From: UTPRO1 sp031400185
GTDB taxonomy: Bacteria; Desulfobacterota; Binatia; UTPRO1
Reading direction: 5' to 3'
DNA length: 64,000 nt
NCBI GenBank assembly: GCA_031400185.1
Contig: JANNPN010000182.1
Coordinates: 18,235-82,234, forward strand
Part shown: positions 1 to 8,492 of the stretch, piece after piece
Position numbering within the stretch: the first letter of the stretch is position 1
Layout of the letters: every line of letters begins with the position of its first letter
Notes under the pieces: model-generated
Told to the model about the DNA's origin: nothing
Database searches by the model: none
The model's input: the letters and a program-made list of their open reading frames with translations, nothing else
Translations under genes and position numbers: made by a program

Positions 1-1
1 C

Positions 2-1636
2 GCGGGCGACCCGGTGCCGACGCCGACGGAGACCGTGCGGCTGCCGACGCGCACACCGACGCCGAGCCGCACGGCGACGCCGTCGCGCACGCGCACGCCG
101 ACCCCGAGCCGCACACCCACGGTCACGCCGACGCGGACAGTCTCGATCACCCCGACGCCCACGGTGTCGCCGACGCCGACGGTCACCGTGAGCCCGACCC
201 GGACGGTCACGGTGACGCCGACCGCCACGGTGACCGGCACGCCGACGGTCACGGCGACGCCGACGGTCACGATCTCGCCGACCCCCACCCTGAGCCCGAC
301 GCCGACGCTCACGCCGACCTCGACGGCCGCGACGCCCATTCGGACCTCGACGCCGACCGCGACGGCCACGGCGACCGTCACGCCGACGCCGACCTTCACC
401 GCGAGCGGTACGCCGACCGTGACGTCGACGGCAGCGACGCCCACGAGCACGCCAACCGCCACGCGCACCTTCCCGCCGACGGCGACCGTGCCGGCGACCG
501 CGACGGTCACGCTCTCGGCGACGCCCACCGTGACGAGCACGCCGACCGTCACCGTGACCGCCACGCCGACCGTCACCGCGACGCCGACGCGGACGGTGAC
601 GCCGCCGCCGACGCTCACCGCGACGCCGACCGTGACGCGGACCGCAACGCCGACGGTCACCGTCACGGGGACGCCGACCCGCACGGCCACCCCCACGATC
701 AGCCGGACGCCGACGCCCACCAAGTCGGCGACGCCGACGGTTACGAAGACTCCGACGCCGACGCTGACCGTCACGCCGACGTCCACCAGGACGGCAACGC
801 CGACGGTGACCAAGACGGCGACGCCGACGAGGACGACGACCCCCACGCCGACGCGGACCGCGACCCCGACGGTGACCAAGACACCGACGCCGACGAAGAC
901 CACGACGCCGACCCCCACGCGGACGGCAACGCCGACCGCCACCAGGACGGCGACGCCGACGAAGAGCGCGACGCCGACGGTGACCAAGTCGCCGACGCCG
1001 ACGCTCTCGGCGACGTCGACGCCGACCTTCACCCCGAGCCCGTCGCCGACCGTGTCGCCGGTCGGCGATCCGATCGCGCTCGACGTGGATCCCGACAACA
1101 AGACGATCACGCAGGGCACGACGGCGAACGGGCAGTGCACGGCGATCTACGCGAACGGTGCGACCCGGAACTACACGCAGCGGGTCGAGTGGTCGTCGAG
1201 CGATCCTGCGATCGCCTCGGTCACCAACACCGAAGGCCAGCGCGGCAAGGTGACCGGGAACGGTCCCGGAACGATCGTGCTGCGCGCGCGCGATCCGATC
1301 ACCGGCATCGACTCGAACGACTCGGGGCAGAACGGCTCCATCACCGTGCTCGGCCTGCTCGAAACCATCGAGCTCACGCCGGTGAGCACGACCGACACCG
1401 TTGGCGACGAGCGTTTCTTCACCGCGAAGGGGCACTTCGACGGCGGCACCGAGAGTAACATCACCCAGGACGTCGATTACTCGTCGTCCGACCCCAACGT
1501 CGCGGTCGCGCCCAACGAGGCCGGGAGGAAGAGTCGTGTGGTCGCGGTCGGGCCTGGCGTTGCCACCATCCGCGCGACCGATCCAACGACCGGTGTCGTC
1601 AGCAACGATGCCACGTACACCGTCGAGGCGCCGTGA
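2..1636 (+). CDS. Thr-Pro-rich surface protein with two bacterial Ig-like domains (5' end outside window)
   Basis: The reading frame is open to the left edge, so the true start and any signal peptide lie upstream; a GTG at 14 is only an internal in-frame codon. About 350 residues of Thr-Pro repeats (TPTPT, TATPTVT) form a long extended linker. Two Ig-like domains of about 95 residues follow, each with the BIG2-type pattern of an N-terminal strand ending LTP, a central SSSDP motif and a late GxATI strand. The same domain recurs six times in the next gene. Such Thr-Pro stalks usually lift a domain away from the cell surface and may be glycosylated; that role is inferred. No enzyme motif is seen. 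The stop lies 96 bases before the next start. Confidence 0.8.
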   Translation, partial: AGDPVPTPTETVRLPTRTPTPSRTATPSRTRTPTPSRTPTVTPTRTVSITPTPTVSPTPTVTVSPTRTVTVTPTATVTGTPTVTATPTVTISPTPTLSPTPTLTPTSTAATPIRTSTPTATATATVTPTPTFTASGTPTVTSTAATPTSTPTATRTFPPTATVPATATVTLSATPTVTSTPTVTVTATPTVTATPTRTVTPPPTLTATPTVTRTATPTVTVTGTPTRTATPTISRTPTPTKSATPTVTKTPTPTLTVTPTSTRTATPTVTKTATPTRTTTPTPTRTATPTVTKTPTPTKTTTPTPTRTATPTATRTATPTKSATPTVTKSPTPTLSATSTPTFTPSPSPTVSPVGDPIALDVDPDNKTITQGTTANGQCTAIYANGATRNYTQRVEWSSSDPAIASVTNTEGQRGKVTGNGPGTIVLRARDPITGIDSNDSGQNGSITVLGLLETIELTPVSTTDTVGDERFFTAKGHFDGGTESNITQDVDYSSSDPNVAVAPNEAGRKSRVVAVGPGVATIRATDPTTGVVSNDATYTVEAP

Positions 1637-1732
1637 GTTGCCTACGGAGCGTCATGTGTCCATGGTGACGGAGCGCGCCACGTGCCGTGACGTCCGCCGC
1701 CGTTCGAAAACACACTCGGAGCACACTCAACG

Positions 1733-4351
1733 ATGACCAAGCTTTGGATCAGCCTCCTCGTGACCTGTGCGGTCACGCTCGGATCCGTGCCTGCGCTCGC
1801 GCAGCCGGTCGGGGACTCCTTCGTCTGCTACAAGAGCCGGCAGCTCGGCCCGCGCGGCGGTCTGCCGGCGTTCACGCCCCGCCCCGGCGAGGTCGTGATC
1901 GACACCTTCAGCACGGCCCGCCCCGAGGATCAGCACAAGGTGGATCTGAAGAAGTCGATCGGGCTGTGTGCGCCCGCTGGCCTCGAGGGCGATCTCCTCC
2001 TCGATCCCGCGATCCACCTCGAAGCGTACGGCATGGCCGTGACCAAGACGTCGCCGCGGCAGCCGAAGCACGGCGACAGCCTGCACGAGATCGTGAACCG
2101 CTTCGGCACGCTGAAGCTCCGGGTCCGCAACGAAAACCGTTTGCTCGCGCCGACTGCGAAGGCGCTCGGGACGGGCGGCGTTGGCGGGATCGGCGCCACG
2201 GTCTTCGACAACTTCAAGTGCTACGACGCCAAGGTCGCGCGCGCCGCGACCGGGGCGCCACCGTTTCCCGTCTTCACGCCGACGCAGGTGTCGGTGACCG
2301 ACCAGTTCGGGACGCGGGTCTACAAGGTGACGAAGCCGAGGCGTTTCTGCGCGCCCGCCGACGTCGCGGGCGCCAACCCGTCGTCGCCGACGCACGTCCG
2401 CTCCCTCGTCTGCTACCAGGTGCGGGTCGCGTCGACGAAGCCGAAGCAACCGAAGTTCGTCGCGACGCAGGTCTCCACGCACCCGTCCTTCGGTCCCGAG
2501 GCGCTCGTGCTGAACAAGGCGGACGAGCTCTGCCTGCCGTCGTTCAAGGATCCCGGCCAGCCGACGCCGGTGCCAACGGCGACGCCGGGCGGCGGCCAGC
2601 CGGGCTCGGTGCTCGCGATCCGCATCAGCCCGCTGACGCGCTACGTGAGCCCGGGCGGCAGCTCGACGTTCACCGCGACCGCCGACCTCGTCGGCGGCGG
2701 CACGGAGAACTACACGCAGAAGGTCATCTGGACGTCGAACAATGCCGGGGTCGCGCTCGCAGCGAACGCCACCAACGACCGCAGCCGGATCCAGGCCGTG
2801 AGCCCGGGAATCGCCACCATCTCGGCGACCGACCCGGTGAGCGGAGTGACCTCGACGGCGTCCGGAGACGCCACCTTCAATGTCCCTGGCGCGTTGCTCA
2901 GCATCGCGCTCACGCCGGCTGCGCCCGCGCTCGACATCGGTGAAGCGCGGAGCCTGGTCGCGACCGGCACGTTCGAAGGCAACGTCACGCGCAACATCAC
3001 GCAGCTGCTGACGTACGCTTCCAGCAATTCCGGAGTCGTCGCCGCGCCGAACGCCGACGGCAACAAGAGCCGCGTCGAGGGCGTCGCACCCGGCACCGCG
3101 ACGATTTCCGCGGTCGACACCGTGACGGGCGTCAGCAGCGGCGATTCAGGGGGCAATGCGACGGTGAGCGTGCTCGGCGCGCTCGAGAGCATCACGCTGA
3201 GCCCGGTCACCAAGACGAAGGCCGCCGGCCAATTCGTGAACTACCTCGCGACGGGGCACTACGCGGGCGGCGGCATGCAGAACATCACGCAAGAGGTCGA
3301 CTACGCGTCGAGCAATCCGAGCGTCGCGACCGCGTCGAATCCGGTCGGCAACAAGGGGCGCGTCGACACCGTCGCGCCCGGCACCGCCACGATCTCGGCC
3401 TCGCACCCGAGCGGCATCACGACGACCGCCGGCGGCAACGACGCCACGCTCACCGTGTCCGCGGCGGTGACGAACCTTTTGCGCATATCCCTCGCACCGA
3501 CGTCCGCGACACGCAGCGTGGGCGAGCTCCAGAGGTTCACCGTGACCGGCCACTACGAGGGCGACGGCGTTGCCAACCTGACCCAGCAGGCCGTGTACAG
3601 CTCGTCGAACCCCAGCATGGCCGCAGCACCCAACACCCAGGGCGACAAGAGCCGGGTCGACATGGTGGCCCCAGGGGTCGCGACGATTTCGGCGACCTAC
3701 ATCGACCCGAATACCCAGCTCGAGGTGAGCACGACCGATTCCGGGGACGATGCGACGATCACCGTGATCGGGGCGCTCGAGCGGATCACGCTCTCGCCGG
3801 TGCAGGCGACGCGTGCGTCGGGACAGTCGATCACCTACACGGCGATCGGGCACTTCGGCGGCGGTTCCACGAAGAACCTCACGCAGCGGGTCGACTACGC
3901 GAGCAGCAACCCGGCCGTCGCGACCGCGCCGAACGCGACCGGCAACAAGAGCAAGGTCGACACCGTCGCGCCCGGACAGGTCACGATCTCCGCGACCGAC
4001 ACGCTGACGGGCCTCAGTACCACGACGACCGGCGACGACGTGGCGCTGACGGTGATCGGCGCGCTCGAGCGCATTACCTTGAGCCCCGCGAACGCGACGC
4101 GCGCGCCGGGAGGCCTCCAGCGCTACACGGCGACGGGCCACTTCGGCGGTACCGTGACGCAGAATCTGACGCAGGATGTGCTCTACTCGTCGAGCGACCC
4201 CGCAGTCGCGAGCGCGCCGAACGATGAGGGCGATCGGAGCCGCGTCGATGCGCTCGCGCCGGGAACCGGAACGATCACAGCTACGCACCCGACCGCGAAC
4301 ATCAGCACGACCGACACCGGCGACGACGCGCAGCTGATCGTCGAGCCCTGA
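1733..4351 (+). CDS. Secreted protein with three Cys-Tyr modules and six Ig-like repeats
   Basis: 872 residues. The first 23 or so form a Sec signal peptide (MTK, hydrophobic LWISLLVTCAV, then ALA before QP). Residues 27-265 hold three tandem modules, each opening with a CY pair (FVCYKSR, FKCYDAK, LVCYQVR) and closing with a Cys-x-Pro (LCAPA, FCAPA, LCLPS), which suggests one disulfide per module. A short PTPVPTATPG linker leads to six Ig-like repeats of about 95 residues, each with a central WTSNN or SSSNP motif and a following APGxATIS strand. The repeats are clearly paralogous to those of the upstream gene. It is probably an exported or outer-surface structural or adhesion protein; no enzymatic site is seen. 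Proteins with the Cys-Tyr module are, from memory, common in Binatota-like genomes, but no function is known to me. Confidence 0.85.
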   Translation: MTKLWISLLVTCAVTLGSVPALAQPVGDSFVCYKSRQLGPRGGLPAFTPRPGEVVIDTFSTARPEDQHKVDLKKSIGLCAPAGLEGDLLLDPAIHLEAYGMAVTKTSPRQPKHGDSLHEIVNRFGTLKLRVRNENRLLAPTAKALGTGGVGGIGATVFDNFKCYDAKVARAATGAPPFPVFTPTQVSVTDQFGTRVYKVTKPRRFCAPADVAGANPSSPTHVRSLVCYQVRVASTKPKQPKFVATQVSTHPSFGPEALVLNKADELCLPSFKDPGQPTPVPTATPGGGQPGSVLAIRISPLTRYVSPGGSSTFTATADLVGGGTENYTQKVIWTSNNAGVALAANATNDRSRIQAVSPGIATISATDPVSGVTSTASGDATFNVPGALLSIALTPAAPALDIGEARSLVATGTFEGNVTRNITQLLTYASSNSGVVAAPNADGNKSRVEGVAPGTATISAVDTVTGVSSGDSGGNATVSVLGALESITLSPVTKTKAAGQFVNYLATGHYAGGGMQNITQEVDYASSNPSVATASNPVGNKGRVDTVAPGTATISASHPSGITTTAGGNDATLTVSAAVTNLLRISLAPTSATRSVGELQRFTVTGHYEGDGVANLTQQAVYSSSNPSMAAAPNTQGDKSRVDMVAPGVATISATYIDPNTQLEVSTTDSGDDATITVIGALERITLSPVQATRASGQSITYTAIGHFGGGSTKNLTQRVDYASSNPAVATAPNATGNKSKVDTVAPGQVTISATDTLTGLSTTTTGDDVALTVIGALERITLSPANATRAPGGLQRYTATGHFGGTVTQNLTQDVLYSSSDPAVASAPNDEGDRSRVDALAPGTGTITATHPTANISTTDTGDDAQLIVEP

Positions 4352-4370
4352 TTCGGGTCGGCAACGGGGG

Positions 4371-4450
4371 AGATTGCGCGCATCAGCGCGCAGGGAATTG
4401 CGCGCGTCAGCGGGCGGGGATTGCGCGCTCAGCGCGCAGGGGATTGCGGC
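4371..4450. repeat. Tandem palindromic repeat, three full copies and a fragment, between convergent genes
   Basis: A unit of about 24 bases (GATTGCGCGC, short loop, GCGCGCAGG) is repeated three times with a truncated fourth copy. Copy 1 has a perfect 7-bp stem (4375-4381 with 4386-4392, loop ATCA). Copy 2 is imperfect. Copy 3 has a perfect 7-bp stem (4422-4428 with 4432-4438, loop TCA). The third copy overlaps the stop codon of the minus-strand kinase, whose last codons lie inside the repeat. Stacked hairpins between convergent genes could block transcription from both sides, but there is no T-tract. Confidence 0.7.
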
Positions 4451-5625
4451 GGCAGATCGACGGTGAAGCGCGTGCCGCTCCCGACGGTACTCGCGACGCT
4501 CACCTCGCCGCCGAGCGTTTCGCAGAAGCGCTTCACGATGTAGAGCCCGAGCCCCGACCCGGTGCGACCGCGGCTGCCCGTGCGGAACGGAGCGAAGACG
4601 TGCGGCAAGTCTTCGGCCGCGATTCCCGTCCCGGTGTCCGAGACCTGCAGGCGGATGCGACGGTCGTGCGGGGTTGCCGTCACCGTGACCTCGCCGCTCT
4701 CAGTGTGGCGGAGCGCGTTGTCGATCAGATTTTGCAACACCTGCCGGACCCGGAAACGATCGCTCCGAAACGGGGGTGTTGCGGGATCGGCGTGCCAGGT
4801 GAGCGCGACGTGCTGACCGGCGCGATGGGCGAGCGAGCCCGTACAGAGCTCGTGCATGACCTCGCCGGCCGTGAACGGCTCGACGATCTGTTGGTCGGCC
4901 TGACGCTCGATCCGCACCAGATCGAGCGCGCCTGCGAGCACGTCGTAGAGCTCGCGCGCATGGCGCTCGATCGTCGTCAGCACTTCGCGCTGTTCGCCGG
5001 TGCAGGGGCCGTAGGTGTCGTCGATCAGGAGCTGCGTGTAGCCGAGCATCACGTTGAGCGGCTGCCGCAGGTCGTGCGAGAGCGAGGCGAGGATCTCGGC
5101 GGGCCCGGACTGGCTCGCCGCGTCGACGTGCCGTTTGTGCGCGTGCCGCAGCGCCACCGCCGCGAGCGACGCAGCGTACCGGGCGAGCCCGACGTGCTCG
5201 AGCCCGAACGCCGCACCGATCCATGGGCGGAGCTGCATCGCGAGGGGCGCGGCGTCGGCGTCGATCGGGAGCGTCAGCATCGCCGAATCGTGCATGGCGT
5301 CGCCGAGCGTCGGACGGTGCTCCGCGAGGGCGCGGCGCACGAGGGCGTCGTCACCGGCCGCGAACGGGATGCCGTAGGCGCCGCGCGTGACGAGCGTGTC
5401 GTCGCTCCGCATCTCGACGAGCCGCGCACCCGAGGCACCGAGCACGAGCGCGGTGCTTTGGCAGAGGCGGTCGGCGAGCGACGCGTCGTCGGGCGGCGCC
5501 ACCAGCAGACGCTCCTGCACCTGCAGGAGCTGCTCCAGGCGGGTCGGATCGACGGGGAAGATCGGCTCGGTGCTCACGGCGTCGACGTTGCGGACGACGG
5601 CACGCCTTCCGCTAGGTGTCGGCAC
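4429..5625 (-). CDS. Soluble sensor histidine kinase with GAF-like N-terminal domain
   Basis: 398 residues, GTG start. Residues 25-165 look like a GAF-type sensor domain and there is no membrane segment, so the protein is probably cytoplasmic. The HisKA domain carries the phosphoacceptor His184 in SHDLRQP. It is followed by the HATPase_c domain with the N box (LQNLIDNALRH), the G1 box (VSDTGTGIA) and the G2 box (GSGLGLYIV). These make it a complete class I histidine kinase. No response regulator is adjacent: the downstream neighbour is the convergent surface-protein gene and the upstream neighbour is a divergent ABC exporter, so it is an orphan kinase here. Its signal is unknown. A later GTG (residue 14) is an alternative start. 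Confidence 0.88.
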   Translation of the reverse strand: MPTPSGRRAVVRNVDAVSTEPIFPVDPTRLEQLLQVQERLLVAPPDDASLADRLCQSTALVLGASGARLVEMRSDDTLVTRGAYGIPFAAGDDALVRRALAEHRPTLGDAMHDSAMLTLPIDADAAPLAMQLRPWIGAAFGLEHVGLARYAASLAAVALRHAHKRHVDAASQSGPAEILASLSHDLRQPLNVMLGYTQLLIDDTYGPCTGEQREVLTTIERHARELYDVLAGALDLVRIERQADQQIVEPFTAGEVMHELCTGSLAHRAGQHVALTWHADPATPPFRSDRFRVRQVLQNLIDNALRHTESGEVTVTATPHDRRIRLQVSDTGTGIAAEDLPHVFAPFRTGSRGRTGSGLGLYIVKRFCETLGGEVSVASTVGSGTRFTVDLPPQSPAR

Positions 5626-5768
5626 TCTAACGTCGGCGCTCTTCGAGGGTCAAGGGAAGTTGCGCATATCGGTGCCGATCGACTGGTCGCTCGAGGTCGC
5701 GTGTGGCAGGATGCCGCGTTCCCAATGCACGCCTTTCTGCACATCGTGGGTCGCGCGGGAGCACCGTG

Positions 5769-6752
5769 GTGATCGCCGCGCGTCCGCTTCCGGCGTCCGC
5801 GGCGCCCGCGGCCGCAGTCACGATCACGGGGCTCACGCATTGCTACGGCGAGCGCCTCGCGCTCCGCGGGGTCGATCTGCAGATCGCCCGCGGCGAGATC
5901 TTCGGCGTGCTCGGGCCCAACGGAGGCGGGAAAACCACGCTCTTCAAGGTGCTGGCGACGCTCGTGGCGCCGCAGGCCGGCACGGTCGTGGTCTTCGACG
6001 AGGATGCCGGCCGGCATCCTGAGCGGGTCAGGCGGCGACTCGGGGTCGTGTTCCAGCACCCCGCGCTCGACGGCAAGCTCACCGTCGACGAGAACCTGCA
6101 CTGCCATGCGGCTCTCTATGGCCTCAGCGCGGTCGAGGGGCGCGCGCGGGCGGCGGCGCTCCGCGAGCGGCTCGGGCTCGCCGATCGCGGCCGCGACTAC
6201 GTGGAGACGCTCTCCGGCGGGCTTGCCCGTCGCGTCGAGCTCGCGAAGGGTCTGCTGCACGCGCCGGATCTGCTCCTCCTCGACGAGCCGTCGACCGGGC
6301 TCGACCCGGGTGCGCGCCGCGACTTCTTCGAGTACCTCGTGCACCTCCGCGACCGCGAGGGCCTGACCGTGGTGCTCACGACGCACTACATGGAGGAGGC
6401 CGAGCGCTGCGACCGTATCGGCTTCATGCACCAGGGCGGCCTCGTCGCAGTCGGCACGCCCGCCGCGCTGAAGGCGGAGATCGGCGGTGACGTGGTCGTC
6501 GTCGACGCGCTGGAGCCCGAACGCCTGCGCGGCCGCATCCAGCAGCGCTTCGGCTGCGAGCCGCGGCTCGTCGACGGCGTCCTCCGGATCGAGCTGCCGC
6601 GCGGTCACGAGTTCGTCCGCGAGGTCGTGGAGGCGTTTCCCGGCGACATCCGCGCGGTGACGTTCGGGAAGCCCACCCTCGAAGACGTCTTCGTGCACCT
6701 GACCGGCGAGCGCTTCTGGAGCGAAATGCCGTCGCCGGCGGAGCGAGCGTAG
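5769..6752 (+). CDS. ABC transporter ATP-binding protein (drug/polysaccharide exporter type)
   Basis: Nucleotide-binding subunit of an ABC-2 exporter. It shows Walker A (GPNGGGKTT), the signature LSGGLARR, Walker B with the catalytic Glu (LLLLDEPSTGLD) and the switch His (LTTHYMEEAE). After residue 230 there is a C-terminal extension typical of DrrA/CcmA-like ATPases. The start is set at GTG 5769 because a GGGAG lies seven bases upstream; the frame stays open to ATG 5703, which would add an unconserved 22-residue leader. The permease gene follows after four bases, so the two form a transcription unit. The substrate cannot be told from sequence. Confidence 0.9.
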   Translation: MIAARPLPASAAPAAAVTITGLTHCYGERLALRGVDLQIARGEIFGVLGPNGGGKTTLFKVLATLVAPQAGTVVVFDEDAGRHPERVRRRLGVVFQHPALDGKLTVDENLHCHAALYGLSAVEGRARAAALRERLGLADRGRDYVETLSGGLARRVELAKGLLHAPDLLLLDEPSTGLDPGARRDFFEYLVHLRDREGLTVVLTTHYMEEAERCDRIGFMHQGGLVAVGTPAALKAEIGGDVVVVDALEPERLRGRIQQRFGCEPRLVDGVLRIELPRGHEFVREVVEAFPGDIRAVTFGKPTLEDVFVHLTGERFWSEMPSPAERA

Positions 6753-6756
6753 CGGC

Positions 6757-7530
6757 ATGGCGATGCGCGGCGTGGCAGCGCTCTGGTGGCGCGAGATCAT
6801 CCGTTTCGTCCGGCAGCGGAGCCGGCTCGTCGGCGCGTTCGCGCAGCCGTTGCTCTTCTGGGTGCTTCTGGGAGCCGGATTCAGCGCGTCGCTGCGTCCG
6901 CCCGGCGCGCCGGAGGATCTCGGCACGATGGCGTACTTCTATCCCGGCATCATCGGCCTCGTGCTGCTCTTCACCGCGATCTTCGCGACGATCGCAGTCG
7001 TCGAGGATCGGAAGTCGGGGTTCCTCCAGGGCGTGCTCGTGTCGCCGATCTCACGGTCCGGCATCGTGCTCGGGCAGGCGCTCGGTGGGACGACGCTCGC
7101 GGTGCTGCAGGGGGTCTTGTTCCTCGCACTCGCGCCGCTCGTCGGGATCACGCTCACCCCGACGTCGGTCGTCGCGGTCGTCCTGGTGCTTGCGGCGGTC
7201 GCGTTCGCACTCACGTCCCTCGGGCTCGTGATCGCCTGGCGGATGGAATCGACGCAGGGCTTCCACGCGATCATGAACCTGATCCTGATGCCGATCTGGC
7301 TCCTCTCCGGCGCGTTTTTCCCGGCCTCGGGCGCGGCCGGCTGGCTCGGCTGGCTGATGCAGCTGAACCCGCTGACGTACGGCATGGCGGCGCTTCGCCA
7401 CTGTCTCTACTTGGATGCGCCGGCCGCCGTCGGGCGCATCCCGCCCCTCGGGCCGTCGCTGGTCGTGACGCTGCTCTTCTGTGCCGTCACGTTCGCCGCT
7501 GCCACGGCGGTCGCGCGGCGCAGTCGCTGA
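6757..7530 (+). CDS. ABC-2 type transporter permease
   Basis: 257 residues with about six membrane helices and the ABC2_membrane layout. An amphipathic N-terminal helix (WWREIIRFVRQRSR) precedes the first membrane span. A conserved segment around VVEDRKSGFLQGVLVSPISR contacts the ATPase, and MPIWLLSGAFFP follows later, as in DrrB/NodJ-type permeases. It begins four bases after the ATPase gene and should dimerise with it as an exporter of drug, lipid or polysaccharide type. It converges on ctaB with a gap of only ten bases. Confidence 0.9.
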   Translation: MAMRGVAALWWREIIRFVRQRSRLVGAFAQPLLFWVLLGAGFSASLRPPGAPEDLGTMAYFYPGIIGLVLLFTAIFATIAVVEDRKSGFLQGVLVSPISRSGIVLGQALGGTTLAVLQGVLFLALAPLVGITLTPTSVVAVVLVLAAVAFALTSLGLVIAWRMESTQGFHAIMNLILMPIWLLSGAFFPASGAAGWLGWLMQLNPLTYGMAALRHCLYLDAPAAVGRIPPLGPSLVVTLLFCAVTFAAATAVARRSR

Positions 7531-7540
7531 CGCCGGCCGT

Positions 7541-8476
7541 CTACCAGGGTGCGGCGGCGAGCTTGTCCGCCGCCATGATCGCGAAGAGGCATGGCAGGTA
7601 GATCAGGCTCGCGAACATCACGCGGCGTGCGTCGGCGGTCTTTGCCGAACGTGCCAATCGGAGTGATGGTGCCAGCATGCCGAGCCCGAGCAGGATCGAC
7701 GCCACGAAGTAGACGGGCCCCGCGAGCCCGAGCAGCGTCGGCACCATCCCGACGCTCACGAGTGCGAGCGAATAGGTGAGGATCTGGTGCGCTGTGCTGC
7801 GTCCGTCCGGGTCGACGACTGGCAGCAGGCGGAAGCCCGCGCGCGCGTAGTCGTCCCGGTACATCTGGGCGATCGCGAGGGAATGCGGGATCTGCCAGAC
7901 GAACATGATTGCGAAGACCGCCCACGCCGCCGCGTCGAGGCTTCCGCTCGCTCCCGCCCAGCCGGTGAGGGGAGGCAGCGCGCCGGGCACGGCGCCGATC
8001 AGCGTGCAGAGCGAGGTGCGCGTCTTCGCCGGCGTGTAGGCGAAGAGGTAGCTGACGCTCGTCGCTGCGGTGATGGCGGCGGCGAGCGCAGTGCTGCCCG
8101 CGAGCAATACCAGCAGCCCGAGGAGCGTGAGCGCGGCGCCAAACGCGAGCGCGTCCGCAGGTGCCACGCGGCCGTCCGGGAGCGGGCGCCGGCGCGTCCG
8201 CGTCATCTGCGCGTCGAGGTCGCGTTCGAGGTACTGGTTCAGCGTCATGGTGCCCGCGGCCGCGAGGCCCGTGCCGACCAGCGTCATCACGAGCCGGAGC
8301 CAGTCGAACGCCGCGACGCCGGCGCCGAGCGAGTAGCCGAAGAGCGTAGTCAGCACGACCATGGCCACAATGCGCGGCTTCGTGAGCTCGACGAAGTCGG
8401 CGATGCGGCGCTGCGCGAGCGGCAGGACCTCGGTCGCGAGGCTGAGCTCCTCGGCGGGCTTCACGGCGGGCATCAT
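7541..8476 (-). CDS. ctaB: Heme O synthase (protoheme IX farnesyltransferase)
   Basis: UbiA-family membrane enzyme that attaches a farnesyl group to heme B to give heme O, the precursor of heme A. The first Asp-rich prenyl-diphosphate site is present (NQYLERDLDAQMTRT, then RPLP) and so is the second conserved loop (YRDDYARAGFRLLP). About nine membrane helices are predicted by eye. The start is set at ATG 8476 (or the next ATG at 8473), just upstream of the conserved ADFVELTKPRI segment. Upstream extension to 8593 would overlap ctaA by about 100 bases and adds unconserved sequence. It lies directly downstream of ctaA. Confidence 0.93.
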   Translation of the reverse strand: MMPAVKPAEELSLATEVLPLAQRRIADFVELTKPRIVAMVVLTTLFGYSLGAGVAAFDWLRLVMTLVGTGLAAAGTMTLNQYLERDLDAQMTRTRRRPLPDGRVAPADALAFGAALTLLGLLVLLAGSTALAAAITAATSVSYLFAYTPAKTRTSLCTLIGAVPGALPPLTGWAGASGSLDAAAWAVFAIMFVWQIPHSLAIAQMYRDDYARAGFRLLPVVDPDGRSTAHQILTYSLALVSVGMVPTLLGLAGPVYFVASILLGLGMLAPSLRLARSAKTADARRVMFASLIYLPCLFAIMAADKLAAAPW

Positions 8477-8492
8477 GTGGAGACCCGTTCCG

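Noticed and set aside
2..1060. Repeats in the Thr-Pro region as a CRISPR or minisatellite array
   Set aside because: The periodicity follows codons for Thr and Pro with degenerate third bases; there are no constant repeats with unique spacers.
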